A DNA stretch of 64,000 nucleotides from Actinomycetaceae bacterium. Lineage in GTDB: Bacteria > Actinomycetota > Actinomycetes > Actinomycetales > Actinomycetaceae. Under the pieces are notes generated by a model. The model searched no databases, was not told where the DNA came from, and saw only the letters and a list, made by a program, of their open reading frames with translations. Each line of letters opens with the position of its first letter. Positions within the stretch are counted from its first letter, which is position 1. The stretch covers positions 96,492-160,491 of the forward strand of contig JAUNVQ010000001.1 of assembly GCA_030540715.1 (NCBI GenBank), written 5' to 3'. A program made the translations under genes and the position numbers. This document shows positions 36,374 through 45,508 of the stretch, piece after piece.

Positions 36374-38701
36374 GTGGATACTGGGGAGCTTGAGACGATA
36401 GCCGCACATCTTAACCGTGACCTATTGGAACAACTTGCTGAAGTATGCGGAGTCGCCACATCATTTTGGAGTTATACTGGCATCAAAACAACCACACCCA
36501 CCGTGACGCTTTTACGTATTTTGCAATCTTTAGGGTCACATGTAACATGTGATGACGATATTCGCCACGCTATCCAAGAAGTACACTTGCGTAAGTGGCG
36601 CCGTGTTTTACCGCCATGTATTGTGATGCGAAACAGCAGTGACTACTATGTTCATGTCCATATTCCCCACGGGTCATCGGTTGAGCTTCATATTGAGTGT
36701 GAGGATGGAAGCTGCCACCCCTGCACCCAGGTAGAAGATTTTACTGATCCACGCTATGTTGACGGTGTCCTTCTTGGGCAGGCTACATTTCGTATCCCAG
36801 ATCACCTTCCCATAGGCTGGCATCAGCTACATGCATCTGGTGATCAGTGTGGTACTCACTCAGTGCCTGTAGCTGTGAGCCCAGAAAAACTTGAGGTTCC
36901 CCCACTTCGTAATGATCGTGCCTGGGGTGTGATGGCACAGCTGTATTCTGTGCGCTCTATTGGTTCATGGGGAAATGGGGATGCTGCTGATTTAGCCGAT
37001 TTGGGGGTACTGTGCGCCGATAATGGGGCAGATTTCTTGTTGATTAACCCAGTTCACGCAGATTATTCAAGCGCCCCACTCAATCCCTCACCCTATTTGC
37101 CGACATCACGGACACTGGTGAACCCACTGTATATTCGCCCAGAACGGATCCCTGAATCGTTTTTACTGTCGCAACGCCAACGTAAAACAATCGAAAAGCT
37201 CTCAGAAGAATCACAGCCGGACACCCATGAGCTTATTGATCGTGATAGGTCATGGACAAAGAAAAAGGCAGCACTGGAGCTCATTTATGCTTTGCCCAGA
37301 AGCTACGCACGGCAAAAGACCTATGAAAAGTATGCGTCAGCACAACAAGTGCAACGTTTTGCGTTATGGTCAGCACTGGTGGAAAAATATGGGGCACCGC
37401 TTCCGAAGCATCTTACTACATTTGCCTCGGAGGGGGTAGCTGGTGAAGCTGAAACACTCAAAGAGAGAATTGGCTTTTTTACCTGGCTTCAATGGGTGGC
37501 ATCTGAACAGCTTTCTGAGGCGCAAGATATGTGCATCAAAGCGGGTATGCGTATCGGTGTGATGCACGATTTAGCCGTAGGAGTTGATCCTTACGGAGCC
37601 GATCCGTGGATGTATCCCGAGCTTTATGCTGAAGACATGACGGTAGGAGCTCCCGCAGATATGTACAACCAGTTGGGGCAAAACTGGTCGCAACCACCGT
37701 GGCGTCCCGATGCATTGGAAGAAAGTGCGTACGCTCCGCTTCGTGCTATCGTTCAGCGACTGGCACGCATGGGTGGGGCGCTACGTATCGATCATATTAT
37801 GGGGCTGTTTCGTCTGTGGTGGATTCCTCAGGGCGTACTACCAGCTGAAGGTACCTATGTGCGTTACAACTATGAGGCAATGGTTGGGATACTTTTGTTG
37901 GAGGCATGGCGTGCAGGGGTAATGGTTATTGGTGAAGACCTTGGCACAGTTGAACCAGGGGTTCGCGAATACCTTCAACAACGCGGTATTTTTGGTACTG
38001 GCGTATTTTGGTTTGAACAACATAATAATCACTTCATTGCTCCTGAAAACTATCGGCAAACCCAGTTGGCAACAGTTACAACTCACGATCTTCCACCTAC
38101 GGCGGGTTACCTTCAAGATGTGCATGTGAGCGTACGTCAAGCTCTGGGGCTTCTTGAAACTACCTACGACCAAGCGCGGGAACAGTCACGAGCCGAGCGC
38201 ATTAAAATGCTGACTACTCTTTGCCAACGTGGCCTGATAGGCGAGGACGTTGCCAACAAACTCTACGATATGAACAAGACAACGATTTCCACGAGCCCCC
38301 ATGCTAGTCCAACGCCGACGCCTTGTACAGCTGAGGTCATGGTGGCGAAAAAATCTTTGCAGGCATGTTCATCTGCGCGTGGCACTAACCGTATTGACGC
38401 ATCACAGCTGGCAATGTTTACCCAAACACCACCTGAAATGCAAAAACTGATATGGCAGGTTATCCGTGCACTTCACCAGTATGTTGCAAGCACACCAGCA
38501 ACGCTCGTAGCAATGTCTTTAACGGATGCGGTGATGGAAAATCGCGCACAAAATCAGCCTGGAACTGACCGTGAATACCCTAACTGGTGTGTGCCCTTGG
38601 GTAATGCACAAGGCCATAATGTTTTGGTGGAAGAACTGGTGGGGCATCAAGGATTTTTAGAGCTATGTGAACTCATGGAACGTATTGTCCACCCCAGATA
38701 A
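36374..38701 (+). CDS. malQ: 4-alpha-glucanotransferase (amylomaltase)
   Basis: GH77 disproportionating enzyme moving maltosyl/glucan units between maltodextrins. The 775-residue actinobacterial form has an N-terminal extension (about 1-170, a beta-sandwich-like region) before the barrel. Catalytic residues are seen: nucleophile Asp473 in RIDHIMGLFR, acid/base Glu521 in GEDLGTVEP and stabiliser Asp572 in THDLPP. The GTG at 36374 is chosen because AAAGGGA lies 5 nt upstream; a TTG nine codons earlier opens a longer frame. It lies next to PTS IIB and IIA genes, fitting glycogen/maltodextrin turnover beside sugar uptake. Confidence 0.95.
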   Translation: MDTGELETIAAHLNRDLLEQLAEVCGVATSFWSYTGIKTTTPTVTLLRILQSLGSHVTCDDDIRHAIQEVHLRKWRRVLPPCIVMRNSSDYYVHVHIPHGSSVELHIECEDGSCHPCTQVEDFTDPRYVDGVLLGQATFRIPDHLPIGWHQLHASGDQCGTHSVPVAVSPEKLEVPPLRNDRAWGVMAQLYSVRSIGSWGNGDAADLADLGVLCADNGADFLLINPVHADYSSAPLNPSPYLPTSRTLVNPLYIRPERIPESFLLSQRQRKTIEKLSEESQPDTHELIDRDRSWTKKKAALELIYALPRSYARQKTYEKYASAQQVQRFALWSALVEKYGAPLPKHLTTFASEGVAGEAETLKERIGFFTWLQWVASEQLSEAQDMCIKAGMRIGVMHDLAVGVDPYGADPWMYPELYAEDMTVGAPADMYNQLGQNWSQPPWRPDALEESAYAPLRAIVQRLARMGGALRIDHIMGLFRLWWIPQGVLPAEGTYVRYNYEAMVGILLLEAWRAGVMVIGEDLGTVEPGVREYLQQRGIFGTGVFWFEQHNNHFIAPENYRQTQLATVTTHDLPPTAGYLQDVHVSVRQALGLLETTYDQAREQSRAERIKMLTTLCQRGLIGEDVANKLYDMNKTTISTSPHASPTPTPCTAEVMVAKKSLQACSSARGTNRIDASQLAMFTQTPPEMQKLIWQVIRALHQYVASTPATLVAMSLTDAVMENRAQNQPGTDREYPNWCVPLGNAQGHNVLVEELVGHQGFLELCELMERIVHPR

Positions 38702-38844
38702 CAAGGGTTCATCGACTATTTTACATGTGAAGACATATGTAAAAGCTGACACATAGTTTCGCTACCGTATGTGTGCCTTATCGGGGCTATTATCGGGTTC
38801 CGTAGGTTTACGTCCCAGGTTATCGTGTGTGCGTAGGTGAGTGT

Positions 38845-39321
38845 CTAGCTGATACATACATGAAAAAGCTCATCACCTTGGTGAGTCTGATCGCCGGGAA
38901 AAAGCCGATAGCTAATCTTTTGAGGCGGACATTCTAAAGCAGCAACAATGACTGTGGCATCCATCCCTACATCAAGTAGTTTTTGTGGTGCCCACTGCAA
39001 CACGGGTTTATCGGAGGAAATCTTATCGCCCTGTGTTAAAGAATTCGTAAAAGCTTGTACTGATTGACGAAAAGTGTCGATCCCTAAATGGACTAGAATT
39101 AAAATCCCTGTTTGAGCTTGAACAATAAAAGCGTGTGGCAATACCTTCATCACGGTACCAGCCACGGGGGAATACACATCTTGAAACGTTGATGCGCAGT
39201 CTGACATATTGGGAACAATAGCGATTCCAGGCCCCATCATGCCCTGTGCAAAAACAGGATCGGAAACAGTAGAAAGATCCGCTATTAATCCGTTAATTGG
39301 TGAGGTAACAGCGATACTCAC
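38845..39321 (-). CDS. PTS EIIA component, glucose (Crr-like) type
   Basis: A 158-residue EIIA domain that accepts phosphate from HPr and donates it to EIIB. The active histidine is His78 in LVHLGIDT, with the supporting His63 in PHAFIVQ. The start is GTG at 39321; the last bases overlap the upstream EIIB stop as GTGA, indicating translational coupling. It could also regulate uptake (inducer exclusion) but sequence does not show that. No EIIC is nearby. Confidence 0.9.
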   Translation of the reverse strand: MSIAVTSPINGLIADLSTVSDPVFAQGMMGPGIAIVPNMSDCASTFQDVYSPVAGTVMKVLPHAFIVQAQTGILILVHLGIDTFRQSVQAFTNSLTQGDKISSDKPVLQWAPQKLLDVGMDATVIVAALECPPQKISYRLFPGDQTHQGDELFHVCIS

Positions 39322-39548
39322 AAAAGCGCTCTAAGATCGTCGCTCACGGTATCGGCTGTGGGGCCAATAACAACTTGAATAATCCGGCTGGTCTTGATGA
39401 CATCAAAGGCTCCCGCCGATTTTAACTGCTCATCATCAACTAAAGCTTCATCAACAACCTCAACGCGTAAACGGGTAATGCACGATTCAAGTTCAGAGAT
39501 GTTGTTTGCTCCGCCTAAACCGGCGATGAGCTGTTCTGCCTGACTCAT
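39318..39548 (-). CDS. Stand-alone PTS EIIB domain, second copy
   Basis: A 76-residue EIIB domain: the phosphocysteine is Cys23 in ESCITRLRVEV, with IIQVVIGPTAD near the C-terminus. ATG 39548 follows AAGGAG at 6 nt. It is coupled by a 4-bp overlap to the EIIA gene. It is more canonical in its Cys motif (CITRLR) than the plus-strand copy at 36056 (CISRVR). Together with EIIA it can relay phosphate to an EIIC outside this window, probably for glucose, GlcNAc or sucrose. Confidence 0.9.
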   Translation of the reverse strand: MSQAEQLIAGLGGANNISELESCITRLRVEVVDEALVDDEQLKSAGAFDVIKTSRIIQVVIGPTADTVSDDLRALL

Positions 39549-40023
39549 CAAAAGCTCCTTACACACTGGCATTGAAAGGGATAATTGGCGCCCGCGCGAA
39601 CACCTCTACCCCCTTGTAGTATAGATGTCTTGTGGGATAAATGGAATAGGTTGTGACGTCCCGGAATCAGATGTCGTAAAAGGCGTTACCATGTAGTAGA
39701 TGCCAGCGCTATCCCAAAAATATGTGAAATACTGCTTGACTCAATCTTTCAGCACTAACAGGGGTGAGCCTGCATCTATTGGCACGATGTGTCACATAGG
39801 TTCAGTAGCCTCGTCGTAGACATTCTCAATACCTTTGCTCCGCAAAGATAGTTACCTTTTGTCATCCAAGTTGGTACGCATAGTAGTGCAATAAAGTGTT
39901 GTAAAATCAGAGACAAAATAGAAACCGATACCACATATCGGTAAAGCAACCTAGTGCATGCAAAAGCCGCCAAAGGAAGCTTTTGCCGTGCAGCGAGTGC
40001 CTGACATGATGAAAGGAATGGTC
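39549..40023. other. 475-bp gap with divergent promoters
   Basis: No gene is supported. The leftward PTS pair and the rightward M20 gene both start from here. TTGTAAAAT near 39899 and AAATAG near 39915 may be promoter elements for the M20 gene. No clear operator was identified. Confidence 0.4.
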
Positions 40024-41289
40024 ATGGGGATCGCCACACTTGAGGATATCCGTAGACAGTGTCATAACATCAGCGATGAACTTATCGCTTTACGTCACGA
40101 ACTTCACCAGATTCCCGAACCTCAGCTTTATCTTCCACTTACCGCTAAACGTATCGAAAAAGAAATCAATGCCCTAGGGCTAGAACTTACGCGCTGTCAA
40201 ACAGTTACTGGTATGTGTGCGGTGCTGCGCGGCAAAGCCGCCCACCCAGATATTCACCACCGTCCCATAGTCCTATTGCGTGCAGACATGGATGCCTTGC
40301 CAGTGGTTGAAGAAACTGGCCTAGAATGGGCTTCGACGAATGGAAATATGCACGGGTGTGGCCATGATGTCCATATGGCTGGTTTGGTTGGAGCCATGCG
40401 CGTGCTTTATGCCCACCGCGAAGAGCTTAAAGGGGATGTTGTCTTCTTTTTTCAGTCTGGCGAAGAAGGCTGGAACGGCGCGCAATATATGATCGATGAA
40501 GGCATGTTGAAAGTGGCAGGCCGTATGCCGGACCATGCTTACGGTGTTCACGTGTGGTCCGCACGCTATCCCGCAGGTTTTATTGGCACGCGAAAGGGTG
40601 CAATGATGGCGTCTTCTGACACACTCAAGATAACGATAGTTGGGCGTGGGGGCCACGGGTCAGCTCCCCACGAAGTTGCAGATCCTGTACCGGTATTGGC
40701 TGAACTGATTCTAGCTATTCAGGTGATGATTACGCGTGAATTCGATATTTTTGACCCTGTTGTTGCAACATGTGGCCATATTCATGCGGGTAAAGTGGGT
40801 AATGTGATTCCTGATGAAGCTCATGCAGAATATACTTTGCGTGCATTTAGCCCACAGGCACGAACAACACTGCACTCACGTATAAGTGAGCTAGCTGAAG
40901 GCTTGGCACGTTCACGAGGTATGGAAGCACGTATCGAATTCATCCCTCTTTACCCTGTCACTGTTAATGATGGTGCGGAAGTCGATTTCGTTCAAGAAAT
41001 CGTTGAGGCTACTTTGCCGGGGCGCTGGGCAGAACAGGAAACTCCAATGGCAGCAGCAGAAGATTTTGCTAAGATTCTTGAACATATACCGGGGTGTTTT
41101 GTCGGAATTTCTGCCGTTGAACAAGGCGAGGATCATCGTCATCTATCATTTAACCATTCTTCTCGGGCACATTTTTCCGATAGTGTTATTGCCGATTGTT
41201 CAACGGTCTTAGCTGCCGCTGCGTATCAACGTTTGACCTCGCCCTCACTAAACGAAAGCCATCCTGGTAAAGTTTTAACGCAAAGTTGA
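40024..41289 (+). CDS. M20-family amidohydrolase (hippurate/IAA-amino acid hydrolase type)
   Basis: A 421-residue zinc-type hydrolase that cleaves N-acyl or N-aryl amino acids or peptides. MHGCGHDVHMAG (109-120) gives ligands Cys112 and His114, and SGEEGWNG gives catalytic Glu147 and ligand Glu148; FGVHV-type histidine appears in YGVHVW. ATG 40024 has AAAGGA 6 nt upstream; the frame runs 22 codons further back. The neighbour is an MHS-family carrier, suggesting uptake and hydrolysis of the same acylated amino acid. Substrate is not defined. Confidence 0.88.
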   Translation: MGIATLEDIRRQCHNISDELIALRHELHQIPEPQLYLPLTAKRIEKEINALGLELTRCQTVTGMCAVLRGKAAHPDIHHRPIVLLRADMDALPVVEETGLEWASTNGNMHGCGHDVHMAGLVGAMRVLYAHREELKGDVVFFFQSGEEGWNGAQYMIDEGMLKVAGRMPDHAYGVHVWSARYPAGFIGTRKGAMMASSDTLKITIVGRGGHGSAPHEVADPVPVLAELILAIQVMITREFDIFDPVVATCGHIHAGKVGNVIPDEAHAEYTLRAFSPQARTTLHSRISELAEGLARSRGMEARIEFIPLYPVTVNDGAEVDFVQEIVEATLPGRWAEQETPMAAAEDFAKILEHIPGCFVGISAVEQGEDHRHLSFNHSSRAHFSDSVIADCSTVLAAAAYQRLTSPSLNESHPGKVLTQS

Positions 41290-41347
41290 AGATAGAAAAC
41301 GTCAACTTTTCCACCCGTACGCGATGACATGAAAGGTAAGGCGTTAT

Positions 41348-42652
41348 ATGAGTGCGACGAAAACTGATGTCACACATCAACAAAAAACTTCCACCACATT
41401 ATTGGGGACTGGCGTTGGCAATGCTTTAGAATGGTTTGACTGGACGATCTATGCCACCTTTGCCGTCTATATTTCTCAACAGCTTTTTGATGATAGCCAC
41501 CCAGCATCAGCATTTTTACTTACCATGGCCGTTTTTGCCGTTGGTTTTATTGCCCGACCTTTTGGAGGATTCCTTTTTGGGTGGTTAGCTGATCGCATCG
41601 GACGCAAACAGTCGCTCACTACTGCAGTAATGTTTGCGTCAGCAGGTTCGTTGATGATTGCCGTGTGTCCACCCTATGCCTCCTTCGGGGTGCTTGCCTC
41701 TGCATTTTTGTTGCTTGCGCGCCTTATCCAGGGGCTAGCCCACGGGGGTGAACTTCCTTCAGCTCAAACATATTTAGCTGAACAGGCACCACGTAAAAAA
41801 CGAGGACTATGGGCCTCAACGATTTACATTACGGGCACCATCGGTATCGTTGCTGGTATTTCTTTAGGATTGGCACTTAATCAAGCTCTCAACGTCGAAC
41901 AAATGGAGACATGGGGATGGCGTATCCCCTTTTTATTGGGCGGTATTTTTGGCCTCTTTGCCCTGTGGATGCGCTCACGTATGGATGAATCAGAAATCTT
42001 TGAAGAAGAACACGACCAGATTGTGGCTATCAAAGAAAATGTCGTGATCTCGGTTGCACGTAATTGGCGCACCGCATTGCAGGTTATTGGTATGACATCC
42101 GGATTAACTGTAGCCTACTATGTGTGGGCTGTGGTAATGCCCTCTGCTGCCCAAAATTCTTTTGGCTATAGCGCTAATGAATCGTTTGTTGCCACCATTA
42201 TTGCCAACCTTGTTTTCATTATTGCACTACCACTGTGGGGATGGGCTTCTGACTATATTGGACGCAAACCTACAATGCTTATTTCTTTAATCGGTAATGC
42301 TGTGATGTATCTGCCACTGTTTTGGTGGATGGAACAAAGTAAGTCGATTATGGTGTTGATTATCGCAGTATCTATTCAGTTGGTGCTGTTAGCAGCCTTC
42401 CTGGGGCACGCACCTGCAACCTACGCCGAGATGTTTACCACCGACCAGCGTGCCTCTGGCTTTGGTATTCCCTACGCTATTGCTATTGCGTGTTTTGGCG
42501 GTACTGCTGGATATATTATGGCGTGGATGAATAACAACACACACTTTGCGCTCTATTCCATAGTGTTGCTATGTATCTCTGCTGCTACGGTCTTGACACT
42601 TCCCGAAACGAAAGGAAAATATCTTGACCATGATGTTGCTGAAGAAAGCTAA
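41348..42652 (+). CDS. MFS transporter, metabolite:H+ symporter (MHS) subfamily
   Basis: A 434-residue, 12-helix carrier. The N-terminus GVGNALEWFDWTIYA is the MHS hallmark (family of ProP, shikimate and citrate carriers), then ARPFGGFLFGWLADRIGRK is the MFS loop 2-3 signature. A second GWASDYIGRKP signature lies in the other half. Cargo could be an organic acid, osmolyte or acyl-amino acid; proximity to the M20 gene (58 bp upstream) hints at the latter. AAAGG precedes the ATG. Confidence 0.88.
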   Translation: MSATKTDVTHQQKTSTTLLGTGVGNALEWFDWTIYATFAVYISQQLFDDSHPASAFLLTMAVFAVGFIARPFGGFLFGWLADRIGRKQSLTTAVMFASAGSLMIAVCPPYASFGVLASAFLLLARLIQGLAHGGELPSAQTYLAEQAPRKKRGLWASTIYITGTIGIVAGISLGLALNQALNVEQMETWGWRIPFLLGGIFGLFALWMRSRMDESEIFEEEHDQIVAIKENVVISVARNWRTALQVIGMTSGLTVAYYVWAVVMPSAAQNSFGYSANESFVATIIANLVFIIALPLWGWASDYIGRKPTMLISLIGNAVMYLPLFWWMEQSKSIMVLIIAVSIQLVLLAAFLGHAPATYAEMFTTDQRASGFGIPYAIAIACFGGTAGYIMAWMNNNTHFALYSIVLLCISAATVLTLPETKGKYLDHDVAEES

Positions 42653-42742
42653 TACAAATACCGTTTCCTTTTCACATGCGACCAAGCCACTGGAGCACTA
42701 ACTGCCGTACAGTTTTATCAACGGCAGTCATATTCGCTTAAT

Positions 42743-42782
42743 AATAGGTGCCCCTGCTCTTGTGAAAGCAGGGGCACCTATT
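42743..42782. terminator. 16-bp perfect hairpin between convergent MHS carrier and pepN
   Basis: AATAGGTGCCCCTGCT (42743-42758) and AGCAGGGGCACCTATT (42767-42782) are perfect inverted repeats around an 8-nt loop, followed by TATTGATAG. It is symmetric and lies 90 bp from each gene end, so it is a strong bidirectional terminator. Confidence 0.85.
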
Positions 42783-42868
42783 TATTGATAGAAGTCCACA
42801 CAATCTACCAGCACGTCATAGAAGTACGTCAACTGTGGTGTCGATGCCCTACGACGCAGCGGAGCCGT

Positions 42869-45412
42869 TCAACGGTCAGCTTGCTGGCAGATAGATGCTC
42901 TACGAGCCCCATCCCACAATTCCAAGACGATGCGGCGCAGTGCACGCGGAGCATCAGGGTGGGAATCGAGCCAGGCATCAGCTTTTGCAGCAATATCTGT
43001 TACATAGCCTTGCAGCTCAATGGGGAACATTCCCTCGACAATAAGCTCACCAATATGCAAGGTACGGTCATTCCACACATCTTCAATACAGTTAAAATAT
43101 GTGTTGACATTATCTATGGCCCCATCAGTATTGCGCCACAGGTGTGCGCTGTAGCCACCACACATTGCTTCCAGGGTACCATTGGGTAGTGACTGGTCCT
43201 GGACTATGGCATCAAAAGTATTGCGGCGGTTCTTGCCCGTGGGTAGTGCCGCCCGACAGGAGGCAGCATATTCTTTACCAGCCATGGAATGGTCACGGCG
43301 TAGCTCATTGTCAATGATTTCTTCGTTGCCACGCCCAGCAGCCACTAGTGTTTCTACGATATGCCAGCGAAGATCCGTATCAACATCAAGGCCATCATAT
43401 GTGCGCGTACCACTAAGTAAGCCTTCAGCTATATCAAGGCCATTTTCATGGGCACAGGTAATAACAGTGTGAGCCAATTGAAGCTGAGTATCCGAACCCG
43501 GTTCGGCCGCTTCCAGTAGTTCCACCAAGCGGTCACAGGTGCGTTGACGGACCTCATGTGCATGCTCTGGGGCAAGATAAAGCTTAAAGGCGGTGACAAT
43601 ATTTGCCAGGCTTTGGCGCACAATTGCAGACGAGGTTTCCACTGCGACATTGGCAAGTGCAAGTTCAATGTAATCTGTGGCCGCAATATCACCGTCGCGG
43701 GTCGCATCCCACGCATTGGCCATGAGGATGGCACGTGGCATAGGCGAAGTAAAGGCCGCGAAATTATTTTTAGCACATTCGAAAGAGTCTTCATCAAGTC
43801 GAACTTTGGCGTAGGCAAGATTTTCGTCATTAACAATCAGCACGTCAGGACGATTTTGCCCCTTGGCTCCTTCAACAACTGTGCGTTCCCCTTCGACATC
43901 TTGCTCAACGCAAAAAACTTTTTTGAATTCATTATCTACCAGTGAATAGCCGCTCACAATAAGACGGTGTGGACGATAAGAGGTTCCTTCCATTGGAAGC
44001 TCTTGTACAATATCGCAGCGTGTTATCACACCTTCATCATCTACCTCAATATCAGGACGCAGTAAGGTAATTCCAGCTTCTTCAAGCCACACTTTTGTCC
44101 AGGATGAAAGATCACGCCCTGACGCGGCTTCAAGTTCAGTTAATAAATCTGGAAGGGTTGTGTTTTTCCATGCATGTTTTTCAATATAGCGACGGATACC
44201 CTCGGTGAAATGGTCAAGACCAACATAGGCTACAAGCTGGCGTAATACGGCCGCACCTTTCGAATAGGTAATACCGTCAAAGTTCACCTCAACATCAGCA
44301 AGGTCGCGGATCTCGGCCACAATGGGATGTGTTGTTGGCAGTTGGTCGCAGCGAAGCCCCCAGGCTTCACGTGCGATAAAGGATGTCCAGGCATCTTTCC
44401 ACTGGGTTCCATAGGCCAGACATTGATAGGACATAAACTCGGCGAATGACTCGTTAAGCCACAGATCGTTCCACCATTTCATTGTCACAAGATCGCCAAA
44501 CCACATATGTGCAAGCTCATGCAAAATAGTGTTTGCTCGGGCCTCTTTCATCGCTTCAGTAGGTTTGGAACGGAATAAATATTCGTCACGGAATGTAATA
44601 CAGCCAGCATTTTCCATGGCTCCCGCATTGTATTCAGGAACAAAAATCTGGTCATATTTACTAAACGGATAGGCGCGGCCATACATGTCTTCAAAGAAAG
44701 TAAAGCCTTGACGAGTAATATCCATAATGACCTCGGCATCTAGATATTTTTCTAAACTTGCACGACAATATACCCCCAAGGGAATTGTGCGACCATCACT
44801 GCTGGTGAGTTCGCCAGTTTTACCGACATAGGGGCCAGCAACGATCGCGGTAATATAGGTTGAAATCTTGTCGGTTGGCTCAAAATCAAACACGCGTTTA
44901 CCATCATTTTCATGTGGTGTTGGTGTCGCAGAATTCGACAGAACCGTCCAGTGGTCGGGTACGGTCACGTGAAAGGTAAAGGTTGCTTTTAGGTCAGGCT
45001 GTTCAAAGCAAGCGAAAACGCGCCGGGCATCAGGAACTTCAAATTGTGTGTAAACATATGCTTCGTTGTCTTCAGGATCAACAAACCGGTGCATACCTTC
45101 ACCAGTGTGCATATAATGGCACTGGGCAGAAACTTCCAAAGTATTGTGTGCCTTCAATTCAGGAAGCTCAAGCCGGTAGTTCCGATAAATTTCTTCATCA
45201 AGTCTGGTGCCATTTAATATGATGGAATCAAAAGAATCAGCAACAAGATCAATAAAAGTTTTCTTTCCCGCCTCTGCATCAAATGTCATACGAGTAATCG
45301 AGGAAAATGTTTTGTCACCTTTGGTTAAATCCAGGGTAACGTCGTAGGTGACATTGCTGATAAACGACGAACGTTCCATTGCTTCATCACGGGTCAGGTT
45401 TAATCCGGGCAC
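42869..45412 (-). CDS. pepN: Aminopeptidase N
   Basis: An M1 metallopeptidase of 847 residues removing N-terminal residues from peptides in the cytosol. Exopeptidase motif GAMEN is at 264-268, the zinc motif HELAH at 298-302 with third ligand Glu321 in LNESFAEF. A C-terminal helical ERAP1-like domain occupies the last 300 or so residues. The GTG at 45412 is chosen: AAGGA lies 5 nt upstream and the sequence PGLNLTRDEA matches the family N-terminus; the frame extends 16 codons further. PepO lies 100 bp upstream in the same direction; the two may form a peptide-utilisation pair. Confidence 0.95.
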   Translation of the reverse strand: MPGLNLTRDEAMERSSFISNVTYDVTLDLTKGDKTFSSITRMTFDAEAGKKTFIDLVADSFDSIILNGTRLDEEIYRNYRLELPELKAHNTLEVSAQCHYMHTGEGMHRFVDPEDNEAYVYTQFEVPDARRVFACFEQPDLKATFTFHVTVPDHWTVLSNSATPTPHENDGKRVFDFEPTDKISTYITAIVAGPYVGKTGELTSSDGRTIPLGVYCRASLEKYLDAEVIMDITRQGFTFFEDMYGRAYPFSKYDQIFVPEYNAGAMENAGCITFRDEYLFRSKPTEAMKEARANTILHELAHMWFGDLVTMKWWNDLWLNESFAEFMSYQCLAYGTQWKDAWTSFIAREAWGLRCDQLPTTHPIVAEIRDLADVEVNFDGITYSKGAAVLRQLVAYVGLDHFTEGIRRYIEKHAWKNTTLPDLLTELEAASGRDLSSWTKVWLEEAGITLLRPDIEVDDEGVITRCDIVQELPMEGTSYRPHRLIVSGYSLVDNEFKKVFCVEQDVEGERTVVEGAKGQNRPDVLIVNDENLAYAKVRLDEDSFECAKNNFAAFTSPMPRAILMANAWDATRDGDIAATDYIELALANVAVETSSAIVRQSLANIVTAFKLYLAPEHAHEVRQRTCDRLVELLEAAEPGSDTQLQLAHTVITCAHENGLDIAEGLLSGTRTYDGLDVDTDLRWHIVETLVAAGRGNEEIIDNELRRDHSMAGKEYAASCRAALPTGKNRRNTFDAIVQDQSLPNGTLEAMCGGYSAHLWRNTDGAIDNVNTYFNCIEDVWNDRTLHIGELIVEGMFPIELQGYVTDIAAKADAWLDSHPDAPRALRRIVLELWDGARRASICQQADR

Positions 45413-45508
45413 AGTATTCCTTCTTCCTTGTGTGTAAAACTGATGAATTACCCACCCCATGATAGTGGGGGGTAGTCTTTGGCTTCAAGATGGGGTAGCG
45501 CAGTAACG

